Assembly (NCBI GenBank): GCA_016218545.1
Contig: JACRDQ010000042.1
Span: forward strand, 1 to 64,000
Length of the DNA stretch: 64,000 bases
Direction: 5' to 3'
From: Elusimicrobiota bacterium
GTDB lineage: Bacteria; Elusimicrobiota; Elusimicrobia; UBA1565; UBA9628
Shown piece after piece: positions 29,920-38,255 of the stretch. The notes beneath the pieces were generated by a model. That model had not been told where the DNA came from, searched no databases, and saw nothing but the letters and a program-made list of their open reading frames with translations. The translations under genes and the position numbers were made by a program. Position 1 is the stretch's first letter. The number at the start of each line of letters is the position of its first letter.

Positions 29920-31359
29920 ATGAAGAAGGATCTCCTTTGCGCCCTGGCCGCCGGCGCCGTCCTCCTGTGGGGCTGCGGCCCCCGCCAGACCGAGGTGATC
30001 CGGTCGTTCAAGGTCGCCGAAGGCGAGCTCGACCCGGCCGAGTGGGGCAAGGCCTGGCCCCTGCACTACCTGGGCTGGACCTCCACCCGCGAGCCCTCCG
30101 CCTCCGGCTTGAGCCGCTACAAGCGCGGCTACGACGACAAGAAGGTCTGCGACAAGCTCTCCGAGTATCCCTACCTGGCGCTCCTCTTCAACGGCTGGGG
30201 CTTCGGGGTAGAGTACAACGAGCCCCGCGGCCACGCTTGGATGCTCGAGGAGCAGGTCCGGCACGTGGACCAGTCCCGCATGAAAGCCGGAGGGGTGTGC
30301 CTCTCGTGCAAGACGCCCTACGCCTCGCGCCTCCGCCAGGAGCTGGGCGCGGCCTATTTCAGCAAGCCCTGGGAAGAGGTCCACGCCCGCATCCCTGAGA
30401 AGCACCGCAGCCTCGGAGTCTCCTGCTCGGACTGCCACGAGCCCACGACGGCCGGCCTGCGCATCGAGCGCGGCTTCACCCTGGGCGCGGCCCTGGCCGA
30501 CATCGGCATGGACAGGGCCGCCCTTTCCCCCCAGGACCTGCGCAGCCTCGTCTGCGCGCAGTGCCATGTCACTTACAACATCCCCAAGGACCGTGAGCAG
30601 CGCTCCGTGGGCCTGTTCTTCCCGTGGAAAGGGGCCAAGGACGGCAAAGTCTCGGTCGAGACCGTCATCGCCCACGCGCGCAAGACCCCGGAGTGGACCC
30701 AGTCCGTCACGGGCTTCTCCCTGGGCTTCATCAGGCACCCCGAGTACGAGTTCTTCTCCAACGACTCCACCCACTGGAAGGCCGGCGCCTCCTGCGCCGA
30801 CTGCCACATGCCCTACCAACGCACGGGCTCCTACAAGATCTCGGACCACCGCGTCATGAGCCCGCTCAAGAACGGCATGCGGGGCTGCATCCAGTGCCAC
30901 CCTGAGACCAAAGAGTGGCTCACCGAGCGCGTGCGCTCCGCCCAGGACCGCACGATCTCCCTGCTCAACCGAGCGGGCTACGCGACCGCGACCGCGGCCA
31001 AGCTCTTCGAGCTCGCCCACGCCGAAAGGGACAAGGGCGCCGACATCGACTCCGCCCTCCACGACCGGGCCAAGGCCCACTACGAGGAGGCCTTCTACCG
31101 CCTCGTGTTCGTCGGGGCGGAGAACTCGGTGGGATTCCACAACCCTTCCGAGGCCCTGCGCGTGCTCGGCGACGCCGTGGCCCACGCGGGCAAGGCCGAG
31201 GCTCTCCTGCGCCAGGCCCTGGCCGCGGCCCGGGTCGAGGTCCCGGTCAAGGTGGACCTCCAGCTGGCCAAGTACCTCGAGGGACGGGGGAAGAGGAAGC
31301 TCGGCTTCGACCGGAACGTCGAGCTCCAGGACCCCTTCGGGACCCAGGCGTCGTTTTAG
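29920..31359 (+). CDS. nrfA: Cytochrome c nitrite reductase, ammonia-forming
   Basis: 479 residues. It has the diagnostic CLSCK active-site haem motif (C127-C130-K131) and four CxxCH sites: CSDCH, CAQCH, CADCH and CIQCH. Other conserved parts are SVTGFSLGFIRHPEYEFF and ASCADCHMPYQR. It reduces nitrite to ammonium by six electrons in the periplasm. The signal ends in LLWGC, a lipobox, so this NrfA appears to be a lipoprotein. The start at 29920 follows GAGGTGA. It is the last gene of the regulator-hcp-ferredoxin-octaheme-nrfH-nrfA series. Its 3' end overlaps the converging glycosyltransferase gene by 4 bases. Confidence 0.96.
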   Translation: MKKDLLCALAAGAVLLWGCGPRQTEVIRSFKVAEGELDPAEWGKAWPLHYLGWTSTREPSASGLSRYKRGYDDKKVCDKLSEYPYLALLFNGWGFGVEYNEPRGHAWMLEEQVRHVDQSRMKAGGVCLSCKTPYASRLRQELGAAYFSKPWEEVHARIPEKHRSLGVSCSDCHEPTTAGLRIERGFTLGAALADIGMDRAALSPQDLRSLVCAQCHVTYNIPKDREQRSVGLFFPWKGAKDGKVSVETVIAHARKTPEWTQSVTGFSLGFIRHPEYEFFSNDSTHWKAGASCADCHMPYQRTGSYKISDHRVMSPLKNGMRGCIQCHPETKEWLTERVRSAQDRTISLLNRAGYATATAAKLFELAHAERDKGADIDSALHDRAKAHYEEAFYRLVFVGAENSVGFHNPSEALRVLGDAVAHAGKAEALLRQALAAARVEVPVKVDLQLAKYLEGRGKRKLGFDRNVELQDPFGTQASF

Positions 31360-32078
31360 AGCCTCTTGGAGAAGCGGGCCCGGAGGACCCACCAATAGCC
31401 CGCCGCCAGGCGGGCCAGGCTCAGCTTGGAGTCCCCCTTGCGGCGGTCTACGAACTCGATGGGGACCTCTTTGACCGCCAGCCCCGCGTCGAGCGCGCGG
31501 ACCAGCACCTCGTGGACGATGGAAGGCCCGCGCGACTTGAGGGTCTCGGGCTCGATGCGCTCAAGGGCGCGCCGGCTGTAGCAGCGGAAGCCCGAGTTGC
31601 AGTCTATGACCGGCAGGCCCAGGAGCCTCCTGGCGAACGCGTTGGCGAGCCGCGTGATGAGCCTGCGCAGGAGCCCCCGGTCCTGGTCGGCGCCGCCCCC
31701 CACGAACCGGGACCCCACGGCGACGTCGCAGTCCTTCATGGCAGCCAGGAGCTCCGGGACGTGCCTCGGCTGGTGCGAGAAATCGGCGTCCATCTCCACG
31801 ATGAAGTCGGCCCCGAGGAGGATGGCCTCCATGAAGCCCTCGCGCCCGGCCCAGCCGCGGCCGGGAGGGCCCGCGCGCGTGAGGAGCCTCAAGCCCGGGT
31901 AGCGGCCCTCGGCGATGAGCCGCTCCACGATGTCCGACGTGCCGTCGGGGCTCTCGTCGTCGACGACGAGCACCTCCAGCCCTCGCACGGCCAGGCCGTA
32001 GAGGGCGTCGACGAGGGACGCGACGTTCTCCGCCTCGTTGTAGGTCGGCAGGACCACGATGACCCGCTGATGCCTCAA
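31356..32078 (-). CDS. Family 2 glycosyltransferase, dolichol-phosphate mannosyltransferase-like
   Basis: 240 residues. VIVVLPTYNEAENVASLV begins the GT-A domain. VLVVDDESPDGT and the metal site EMDADFSHQP follow, then GSRFVGGG and NSGFRCYSRRALE, closely matching polyprenyl-phosphate mannose synthases. TTG at 32078 is chosen because it overlaps the upstream stop (TTGA) and follows GGAGGT; the longer open frame has no conserved residues. It probably makes the lipid-linked sugar donor used by the ArnT/PMT-like transferase encoded two genes upstream on the same strand. Confidence 0.85.
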   Translation of the reverse strand: MRHQRVIVVLPTYNEAENVASLVDALYGLAVRGLEVLVVDDESPDGTSDIVERLIAEGRYPGLRLLTRAGPPGRGWAGREGFMEAILLGADFIVEMDADFSHQPRHVPELLAAMKDCDVAVGSRFVGGGADQDRGLLRRLITRLANAFARRLLGLPVIDCNSGFRCYSRRALERIEPETLKSRGPSIVHEVLVRALDAGLAVKEVPIEFVDRRKGDSKLSLARLAAGYWWVLRARFSKRL

Positions 32079-33121
32079 CGGACCTCCACCCACGCGTCCA
32101 TGGCCCGGCAGATCCTCTCGGCCGGGAATCGGTCGAGGCAGGAGCGGGCCCTGAGGCACCGCGGCCGGTAGAAGCAGGAGCAGCCTCCCGGGGGCGTGAG
32201 GACCGCGCCCCGACCGAAGACGTCGAGCTCCGCGGCGGAGGTGGGCCCGGCCAGGGCGAAGGTCTTCTTCCCCAGGGCCGTCGCCACGTGGAGAGTCAGC
32301 GTGTCCGTGGTCACCACCGCCTCGCAGAGATCCACGAGCCCGGCGAAGGACCTCAAGGGGTGGCCCGTGCCCGGGTCGAGGACCAGCGCCCCGCGGCGCC
32401 GCGCCGCGGCCGCGATGGCCCGGTTGCGGGCGGCCTCGTCCGCCCCCCCGAAAAGGAGGACCGGCCTGCGGAAGCGGCGGTGGAGGGCCGCGGCCAGACG
32501 GACGGCGCTCTCCACTGAGAGTCTCTTGGCCGGCCAGCGCCGGCCGGCGCCCGGGTTAAGGCCGATGGGAGCCGGGCCGCCCGAGAACCCGACCCCGCTG
32601 CTCACGGCTCTGGCCGCGGCCCGGTCATCTTCCGCGAGCGCGAGGACCGGACGCAGGGCCCCCGGGCGGCGGGGCTTGCGCAGGCCGAGGACCTTGAGCC
32701 AGAGCTCGGCGTAGGTCAGGCGGTTGGAAGCCTTGAGACGGTCCGCGGCCGCGTGGCCGCCGTCAGGGTCGCGGTGGAGGAGGCTCAGGTCGTAGTACGG
32801 GGCGCTTGACGGCGTGTAGGTGAGCCCCCCGGCCCGGGAGAGCACGCCCACGAGCTCTCCTGCGCAGGAGCGCTCCGCCAGCCGGGCGGCCGAGGCATCC
32901 TCCTCGAGGCTCAGCACCAGGTCGAAGCCCGGCCGGAACCCCGCGGTCCCGAATGCCGCGGCTCGCTCGATCCAGGGGTTGCCCTCGAGCAGGGGGAGCG
33001 CCGCCCTCGAGGTCAGCCAGGAGACCCGCGCCCCGGGATACCGGCCGACGAGGGGCCGCAGGAGCGAGGTGGTCCGCAGGACGTCTCCCAGGGCGGAGAG
33101 CTTGACGATGAGGACGCGCAC
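32075..33121 (-). CDS. Heptosyltransferase-family (GT9) glycosyltransferase
   Basis: 348 residues from a GTG at 33121, directly before VRVLIVKLSALGDVLRTTSL, the GT9 opening. The C-terminal domain shows IGLNPGAGRRWPAKRL, VLLFGGADE and VTTDTLTLHVATALGKK, the ADP-heptose-binding region. A Cys-rich tail (CSCFYRPRCLRARSCLDRFP) is also common in GT9 proteins. It likely adds heptose or a related sugar to LPS-like core. It is 8 bases after the preceding gene and overlaps the next by 4. Confidence 0.88.
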   Translation of the reverse strand: MRVLIVKLSALGDVLRTTSLLRPLVGRYPGARVSWLTSRAALPLLEGNPWIERAAAFGTAGFRPGFDLVLSLEEDASAARLAERSCAGELVGVLSRAGGLTYTPSSAPYYDLSLLHRDPDGGHAAADRLKASNRLTYAELWLKVLGLRKPRRPGALRPVLALAEDDRAAARAVSSGVGFSGGPAPIGLNPGAGRRWPAKRLSVESAVRLAAALHRRFRRPVLLFGGADEAARNRAIAAAARRRGALVLDPGTGHPLRSFAGLVDLCEAVVTTDTLTLHVATALGKKTFALAGPTSAAELDVFGRGAVLTPPGGCSCFYRPRCLRARSCLDRFPAERICRAMDAWVEVR

Positions 33122-33129
33122 AGCGGCCT

Positions 33130-35307
33130 TCAGGGGACGGTGACCCTGCCGCCCTTGATGGTCAGGCCGGTCAGGTCGATGAAGAACGGCGTCTCCGGGT
33201 TGGGCTCCAGGGAAACCGTGATGCTGCTCAGCGCGCCCAGCAGCCACGCGGGGACCGGAGCGACGCCGAGCGAGAAGCGCTCGACCTTGAGCAGGAGCCT
33301 CCTCGGGGATTCCGCGAGCGTGGCCGAGAGGCGCGCGCTGACCGCGATCCCTTTCATAGTCGCGTCGATCTCGACGTCATCTTCGAGGGAGAGCCGCTTG
33401 ACGGAGAGCCCCTTCACCCGCTTCTCGAGGAAGCGCTTCAGGTCCTCGGCCCCCACCGCCAGCGAGCCGATCTTGAGACGGTGCATCTTCAGGAAGCGCA
33501 CGTCGTCCCAGAAGGACTGGGGAGCGGGCAGGTCGGACATCAGGGGGACCAGGGCGACGTCCTCGAGCTCGGCGCTCAGGCCGGTCACCGAGAGGTCCCG
33601 GAGGAGGACGCTCTTGGCCGTGATTCCGATGCGGCCGTAGACCCCCCGGGCGGCGTTCCAGGGGCCGACGTCGAGCTTCATCCCGGTCGCGGTCAGGCCC
33701 GTGGAGGTGAAGAAGTCGAAGTCCGACCGCCCCTGCTTGAAGACCGGCGCCTTGAGCCTCTTCTGCTGGTAGAGGACCGCCTCGGACTGGTCCGGCAGGG
33801 GCCAGCGCGCCGCGACTTCGTAGGCGTAGGCGACCCATTGTCCCTTGTCCTCGACGATCTCCGCGGCCTTGGGAAGGCCCGGCGTGACCTTCTCGGGGCC
33901 GAGGTTCCCCTTCTTGAGCAGGATGAACTCGGAGAACTCGGAGAGCCTCCGGTTGACGCCCCTGATGCGGACGGTCGAGATGCCCTCGCGCTTGACCGCC
34001 CAGTTGAAGGTCGGCCCGTTGAAGCGGGTGTCGTTGGCCACGAGCGTGAGGTTCGCGGCCGAGGCGGACTTGTCGCGCTTGTCCTCGACCGCGCGGAGGA
34101 TCTCGCCGAGCTTCCAATCCTCCTTGAGGGGAGGGTCGCTCGGCGTGAGCTCGATGGGAGGAATGGGCGCCCACTCCTGGAAGGGAGTCTGGAGCGTCAC
34201 GGGCGCGATCACCCCGGTCGAGAAGTTGAGCGCCAGCAGGACCTGCACGCCGGCCAGGAGCCAGACCACGACCTTGGGCCAGGAGGCCAGCCCCAGGCCC
34301 GCCCCCAGGGGGACGAGGCCGGGCAGGAGGAACCGCATCTGCCTGTTGGGCACGACCGCCCAGATGAGGTAGGAGATGATGAGCCAGGCCGGGAGCACCC
34401 ACCAGATCCGCCTGCCCCGCTGGCAGTCCGGCATCATGATGCCGAACCACCCCATGATGAAGAACGGGACGCCCAAGGCGCCGATGGACTCGAGGAAATA
34501 CTGGAAGAAGGCGGCCCCCTGCCAGACCGGCACCCCGTAGTCGGCGGAAGCCTCGAAGAGCCTGGGCACGAGGATGGGCAGGTGGCTGACGTACCAGGGC
34601 AGACACCCCGCCAGGCCTATGGCCGCGGCGACCAGGGCCTTCCTGCGGCAGGAGCGGTCGAAGAGGGCGGCCGCCGCCAGGAGGTAGGCGGGCACCATGT
34701 AGGTGAAGAAGCTCCACTTGTGCAGCATCCCCACCGCGAAGAGGACGCCGAAGGCCAAAGAGCCCGTCCAGAGCCGGAACCCCTGGGAGGCGATCAAGGC
34801 CCAGTACGCCATGGCGACGCACGCGGTGACCGCCAGGTCCGCGAGCTGGGTGTGGTAGAGCCTCTGCACGATGGGCGAGCACGCGAAGACCACGGCCGCG
34901 GCCAGGGCCGTGGCGTCGGGCCGGAACTCGTAGGCGATCATGAAGACCGCCAGGCACAGGAGCGCGAGATAGACCCAGTTGATGCGCAGGGAGGTGGCGA
35001 TCGGGTCCGCCGCGTCCATCAGGGAGAGCATCCCCAGGTGATATAGGGGAGGGAAGGGCGGCATGCCGGGCTTCGGAGCCAGGGTCCAGATCCTGCCCAG
35101 GTCCCCCTCCTTCCACGCGGCGCCGTAGTCGAGGGCGATCTCGAGGTGGACCGACTGGTCCCAGGCCGGGGGCCGGGATTCCCGGCTCGAGAAGGACCTC
35201 AGGGCCAGGGCCTGCACGGCGAGGAAGACGGCCAGGCCCACGAACCCGACGACGAGGGCGGCGCCGCCGGGCCGGACGTCCTGCTCCACGCCCACATCGT
35301 CCATCAT
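33130..35307 (-). CDS. ArnT/PMT-like membrane glycosyltransferase fused to a DUF2993-like domain
   Basis: 725 residues. The N-terminal ~400 residues have about ten membrane helices and the GT39/GT83 features: a first-loop acidic site (PPAWDQSVHLEIALDYG), PPLYHLGM, and NRQMRFLLPGLVPLGAGLGL. A periplasmic linker follows. The last ~195 residues are soluble and beta-rich, resembling DUF2993/LmeA lipid-binding proteins (GMKLDVGPWNAARGVYGRIG, SVLLRDLSVTGLSAELEDVA). Such a fusion is unusual and may bind the lipid-linked donor or acceptor. It is followed by GT9 and a polyprenyl-P-mannose synthase-like gene, which could provide the donor. Confidence 0.75.
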   Translation of the reverse strand: MMDDVGVEQDVRPGGAALVVGFVGLAVFLAVQALALRSFSSRESRPPAWDQSVHLEIALDYGAAWKEGDLGRIWTLAPKPGMPPFPPLYHLGMLSLMDAADPIATSLRINWVYLALLCLAVFMIAYEFRPDATALAAAVVFACSPIVQRLYHTQLADLAVTACVAMAYWALIASQGFRLWTGSLAFGVLFAVGMLHKWSFFTYMVPAYLLAAAALFDRSCRRKALVAAAIGLAGCLPWYVSHLPILVPRLFEASADYGVPVWQGAAFFQYFLESIGALGVPFFIMGWFGIMMPDCQRGRRIWWVLPAWLIISYLIWAVVPNRQMRFLLPGLVPLGAGLGLASWPKVVVWLLAGVQVLLALNFSTGVIAPVTLQTPFQEWAPIPPIELTPSDPPLKEDWKLGEILRAVEDKRDKSASAANLTLVANDTRFNGPTFNWAVKREGISTVRIRGVNRRLSEFSEFILLKKGNLGPEKVTPGLPKAAEIVEDKGQWVAYAYEVAARWPLPDQSEAVLYQQKRLKAPVFKQGRSDFDFFTSTGLTATGMKLDVGPWNAARGVYGRIGITAKSVLLRDLSVTGLSAELEDVALVPLMSDLPAPQSFWDDVRFLKMHRLKIGSLAVGAEDLKRFLEKRVKGLSVKRLSLEDDVEIDATMKGIAVSARLSATLAESPRRLLLKVERFSLGVAPVPAWLLGALSSITVSLEPNPETPFFIDLTGLTIKGGRVTVP

Positions 35308-35359
35308 GGTCTAGGCTCCGCCGGGCTCCGGCTTGGTCATCGGGCACAAGTATATTAAT

Positions 35360-35370
35360 TTTTGTAGAAT
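35360..35370 (+). promoter_or_regulatory. -10 element of the sugar-nucleotide operon
   Basis: TTTTGTAGAAT (TAGAAT at 35365-35370) ends 8 bases before the ATG at 35379, again predicting a leaderless mRNA. The 71-base divergent spacer is otherwise AT-rich. Confidence 0.45.
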
Positions 35371-35378
35371 CTCGGGCC

Positions 35379-36461
35379 ATGTTGGCCATCATCCTCATAG
35401 GAGGCCAGGGGACGCGGCTGCGGCCCTTCACCTGCAGCCGGCCCAAGCCCCTCCTCCCCCTCGTCAATAGGCCCTTCCTCGAGTACCAGTTCGAAGTGCT
35501 CAAGGCGCACGGGATCAAGGACGTGGTCCTGTGCACCTCCTACCTCCCCGGGCAGTTCCGTAAGGTCTTCGGCGACGGCCGCCGGCTCGGGATGAGGCTG
35601 AGCTACGTTCACGAGGGCAGGCCGCTGGGGACCGGCGGGGCCGTCCGCAACTGCGCCGGGCTGGTCCGGGGCCCCTTCCTCGTCTTCAACGGAGACATCC
35701 TCTCCGGCATCGATCTGACGGCCTTCCTCAAGGCCCACCGCGACCGGCGGGCCGAGGCCTCCATCGCGCTCACGCGCGTCAAGGACCCCACGCTCTACGG
35801 TCTCGTCGAGACGGACGACGACGGCCGCGTCCGCAGCTTCCTCGAGAAGCCCTCCTGGGACGAGATCAGGACGAACACGATCAACGCCGGAGCCTACGTC
35901 TTCGAGCCCCGGGTGCTCGACCTCATCCCCGAGGGCGCCGTCCACTCGCTCGAGCGCGGCCTCTTCCCCCGCCTTCTCGAGCTGCGCCGCCGTCTCTTCG
36001 GCTGGGTGAGCCCCGGCTACTGGATGGACATCGGCACCGTCGAGAAGTACCTTCAGGCCCATCTCGACATCCTCGGGGGCCTGCTGCCCGCGCCCTTGAC
36101 CCCGTTCGGCGGCAGGAAGAAGTCCCCGGCGGGCCCGCGGCAGGCCTGCGGCCGCAAGGTGCGCCTGGGGCGCGAGATCACCTGGCCCGAGGACGGCGGG
36201 ACCGCCGTCGTGGGCGACGGGTCCTCGGTGGGCGACTTCGTCCGCTTCTCCGGCCGCGTCTGCGTGGGCCCCGGCTGCGTCATCGGCAGGGGCGCCTCGC
36301 TCGAGGACTGCGTCGTCCTCGAGCACACCCGCGTGGGGGAAGGGGCCTCGCTCAAGCGCTGCGTGGTGGGCGAGCGCTGCCGCGTCGGCGCCAACTCGGT
36401 CGTCGCCGCCGGCGGCGCCGTGGCCGGCGGTTCGGTCCTGGGGCCGCACAGCTCCCTCTGA
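35379..36461 (+). CDS. Sugar-1-phosphate nucleotidyltransferase with hexapeptide-repeat tail
   Basis: 360 residues. The pyrophosphorylase signature GGQGTRLRPFTCSRPKPLLP begins at residue 8. FNGDILSGIDL (metal/nucleotide), FLEKPSWDEIRTNTINAGAY and YWMDIGTVEKYLQA follow, as in mannose-1-phosphate guanylyltransferases of the GDP-mannose type. From about residue 270 a left-handed beta-helix has hexapeptide repeats. The substrate could be mannose- or glucose-1-phosphate. The cupin and phosphomannomutase immediately downstream favour a GDP-mannose route. It heads a five-gene run ending at metK. Confidence 0.85.
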   Translation: MLAIILIGGQGTRLRPFTCSRPKPLLPLVNRPFLEYQFEVLKAHGIKDVVLCTSYLPGQFRKVFGDGRRLGMRLSYVHEGRPLGTGGAVRNCAGLVRGPFLVFNGDILSGIDLTAFLKAHRDRRAEASIALTRVKDPTLYGLVETDDDGRVRSFLEKPSWDEIRTNTINAGAYVFEPRVLDLIPEGAVHSLERGLFPRLLELRRRLFGWVSPGYWMDIGTVEKYLQAHLDILGGLLPAPLTPFGGRKKSPAGPRQACGRKVRLGREITWPEDGGTAVVGDGSSVGDFVRFSGRVCVGPGCVIGRGASLEDCVVLEHTRVGEGASLKRCVVGERCRVGANSVVAAGGAVAGGSVLGPHSSL

Positions 36462-36462
36462 C

Positions 36463-36840
36463 ATGGCCTCCACCATCAAGAAGCCCTGGGGACGCGAGGT
36501 CCTCTACGCGCGCGGCCCGGGCTACGCGGGCAAGATCATCACGGTGGAGAAGGGCAGACGCCTGAGCCTGCAGTACCACGTCCGCAAGCACGAGACGATC
36601 TACGTCCTCCAAGGGCGCTTCGTCCTCAGGCTCGGCGGACGCGAGCGCGTCCTGGCGGCCGGCGCCTCGGCGGTCATCCCGCCGAGGACGGTCCACCGCT
36701 TCGACGCCCGCTTCGGCAGGGTGGTCCTGCTCGAGGCCTCGACCCCCGAGCTGACGGACGTCGTCAGGCTCGAGGACGACTATGGAAGGGCGACGAAGGC
36801 TCCGGCCCGCCGGACCGACGCGTCACGGAGGAAGAAATGA
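36463..36840 (+). CDS. Cupin protein, mannose-6-phosphate isomerase type II-like
   Basis: 125 residues. KPWGREVLYARGPGYAGKII opens the domain. The cupin metal motif is QYHVRKHETIYVLQGRF, and the second motif is IPPRTVHRFDA. This is the C-terminal cupin of bifunctional ManC/type II PMI enzymes, here free-standing. It starts one base after the nucleotidyltransferase stop and overlaps the mutase start by 4 bases. The charged last ~20 residues are not conserved. Function as a fructose-6-P/mannose-6-P isomerase is likely but unproven. Confidence 0.8.
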   Translation: MASTIKKPWGREVLYARGPGYAGKIITVEKGRRLSLQYHVRKHETIYVLQGRFVLRLGGRERVLAAGASAVIPPRTVHRFDARFGRVVLLEASTPELTDVVRLEDDYGRATKAPARRTDASRRKK

Positions 36841-38255
36841 TCGATCCCATCAAATTCGGCACCGACGGCTGGCGGGGCGTGCTGGCGCGCGACTTCACCT
36901 TCGAGAACGTCCGGCGCGTCGCCCAGGCCCTGGCGGACTTCGTGCGGGACGAGGCCCAGAAGACCCCGGCCAAGCGGCGGGGACTCACCCTGCCGATCTG
37001 GATCGGCTACGACCGCCGCTTCCAGTCCGAATCCTTCGCGCGCGAGATCGCGCGGGTCCTGCGCGGCAACAGGCTCAACCCCTACCTCCTCGCCGAGTCC
37101 CTGCCCACCCCGGCCGTGAGCCTCCTGACCCACCGCTCCAAAGGCCTGGGCATCATGGTGACCGCGAGCCACAACCCCGCGAACTACAACGGGATCAAGA
37201 TCAAGTCCGAGGGCCGCGTCGTGCCCGACGGCTTCACCAGGATGATCGAGGCGCACATGGACAAGACCATGCCCGCCCTCAACAGCGACTTCCCGGTCAA
37301 GTCCGGCCGCGACGCCTACCTCCAGCACCTCCGGTCCAGGGCGGACGTCTCCAAGATCTCCGCCCGCCTCCGCCACCCGGTCGTCATCGACTACCTCCAC
37401 GGCTCCTCCGCGGGCCTGCTGGAGAAGCTGATCCCCTCCAAGAACCTCATCGCCATCCGGACGGAGCGCGACCCCCTCTTCGGCGGCGTCAACCCCGAGC
37501 CCATCGAGGACAACCTGGCCGCCCTCGTCGAGAAGGTACGCCAGACCAAGGCCCTCATGGGCCTCGCCCTCGACGGCGACGGCGACCGCATCGGGCTCGT
37601 GGACGAGAAGGGCGTCTACTACACCCCCTGCCAGATCTTCCCCATGATCATCGAGTACCTCGTGGAGAAGAAGAAGCTCAAGGGCAAGATCGTGCAGGCG
37701 GTCTCCATGGGGCGCCTGCCCGCCCGCATCGCCGCGGCCCGGAACATGCCCTTCGAGGAGCTCCCCGTGGGCTTCAAGCACGTGGCCGAGAAGCTCGCCT
37801 CGGGCGACGCCGTGATGGGCGCCGAGGAGTCCGGCGGCTACGCCTGGAAGGGAGGCCTGCCCGAGCGCGACGGTCTCGTGACGGCCCTGCTCCTCCTGGA
37901 GATGTGCGTCACCCAGAACACGACCCCCTCCGCCCTCTGGAAGAGGATCGAGGAGAAGTACGGCAAGTCGGCCTTCAAGCGCCTCGACGTCCGCATCCAC
38001 CGGCCCGTGGCGGACAAGGCGGTCTTCGCGACCAAGCTCCTCAAGAAGCTTCCCAAGAAAGTCCTGGGCATGCCCATCAAGGAGACGGTCCAGATCGACG
38101 GCCTCAAGGTCATCGTGGAGGACTCCTCCTGGATCCTCATGCGCCCGTCCGGCACGGAGCCCGTCATGCGCCTCTACGCCGAGACCGACTCCCCGCAGAA
38201 GACCGCGGACCTCATCGAGCTCGCCAAGAAGTGGCTGGCGGTGGGCCATGGCTGA
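36837..38255 (+). CDS. Phosphomannomutase/phosphoglucomutase
   Basis: 472 residues. All four family signatures are present: the phosphoserine loop VTASHNPANYNGIKI, the metal loop LALDGDGDRIG, the sugar-binding AEESGGYAWK and the phosphate-binding MRPSGTEPVMR. It interconverts hexose 1- and 6-phosphates. The opening FGTDGWRGVLARDFTFENV is typical of the alpha-D-phosphohexomutase family. It sits between an isomerase-like cupin and a second nucleotidyltransferase, giving a near-complete route from fructose-6-phosphate to an activated sugar. Confidence 0.94.
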   Translation: MIDPIKFGTDGWRGVLARDFTFENVRRVAQALADFVRDEAQKTPAKRRGLTLPIWIGYDRRFQSESFAREIARVLRGNRLNPYLLAESLPTPAVSLLTHRSKGLGIMVTASHNPANYNGIKIKSEGRVVPDGFTRMIEAHMDKTMPALNSDFPVKSGRDAYLQHLRSRADVSKISARLRHPVVIDYLHGSSAGLLEKLIPSKNLIAIRTERDPLFGGVNPEPIEDNLAALVEKVRQTKALMGLALDGDGDRIGLVDEKGVYYTPCQIFPMIIEYLVEKKKLKGKIVQAVSMGRLPARIAAARNMPFEELPVGFKHVAEKLASGDAVMGAEESGGYAWKGGLPERDGLVTALLLLEMCVTQNTTPSALWKRIEEKYGKSAFKRLDVRIHRPVADKAVFATKLLKKLPKKVLGMPIKETVQIDGLKVIVEDSSWILMRPSGTEPVMRLYAETDSPQKTADLIELAKKWLAVGHG

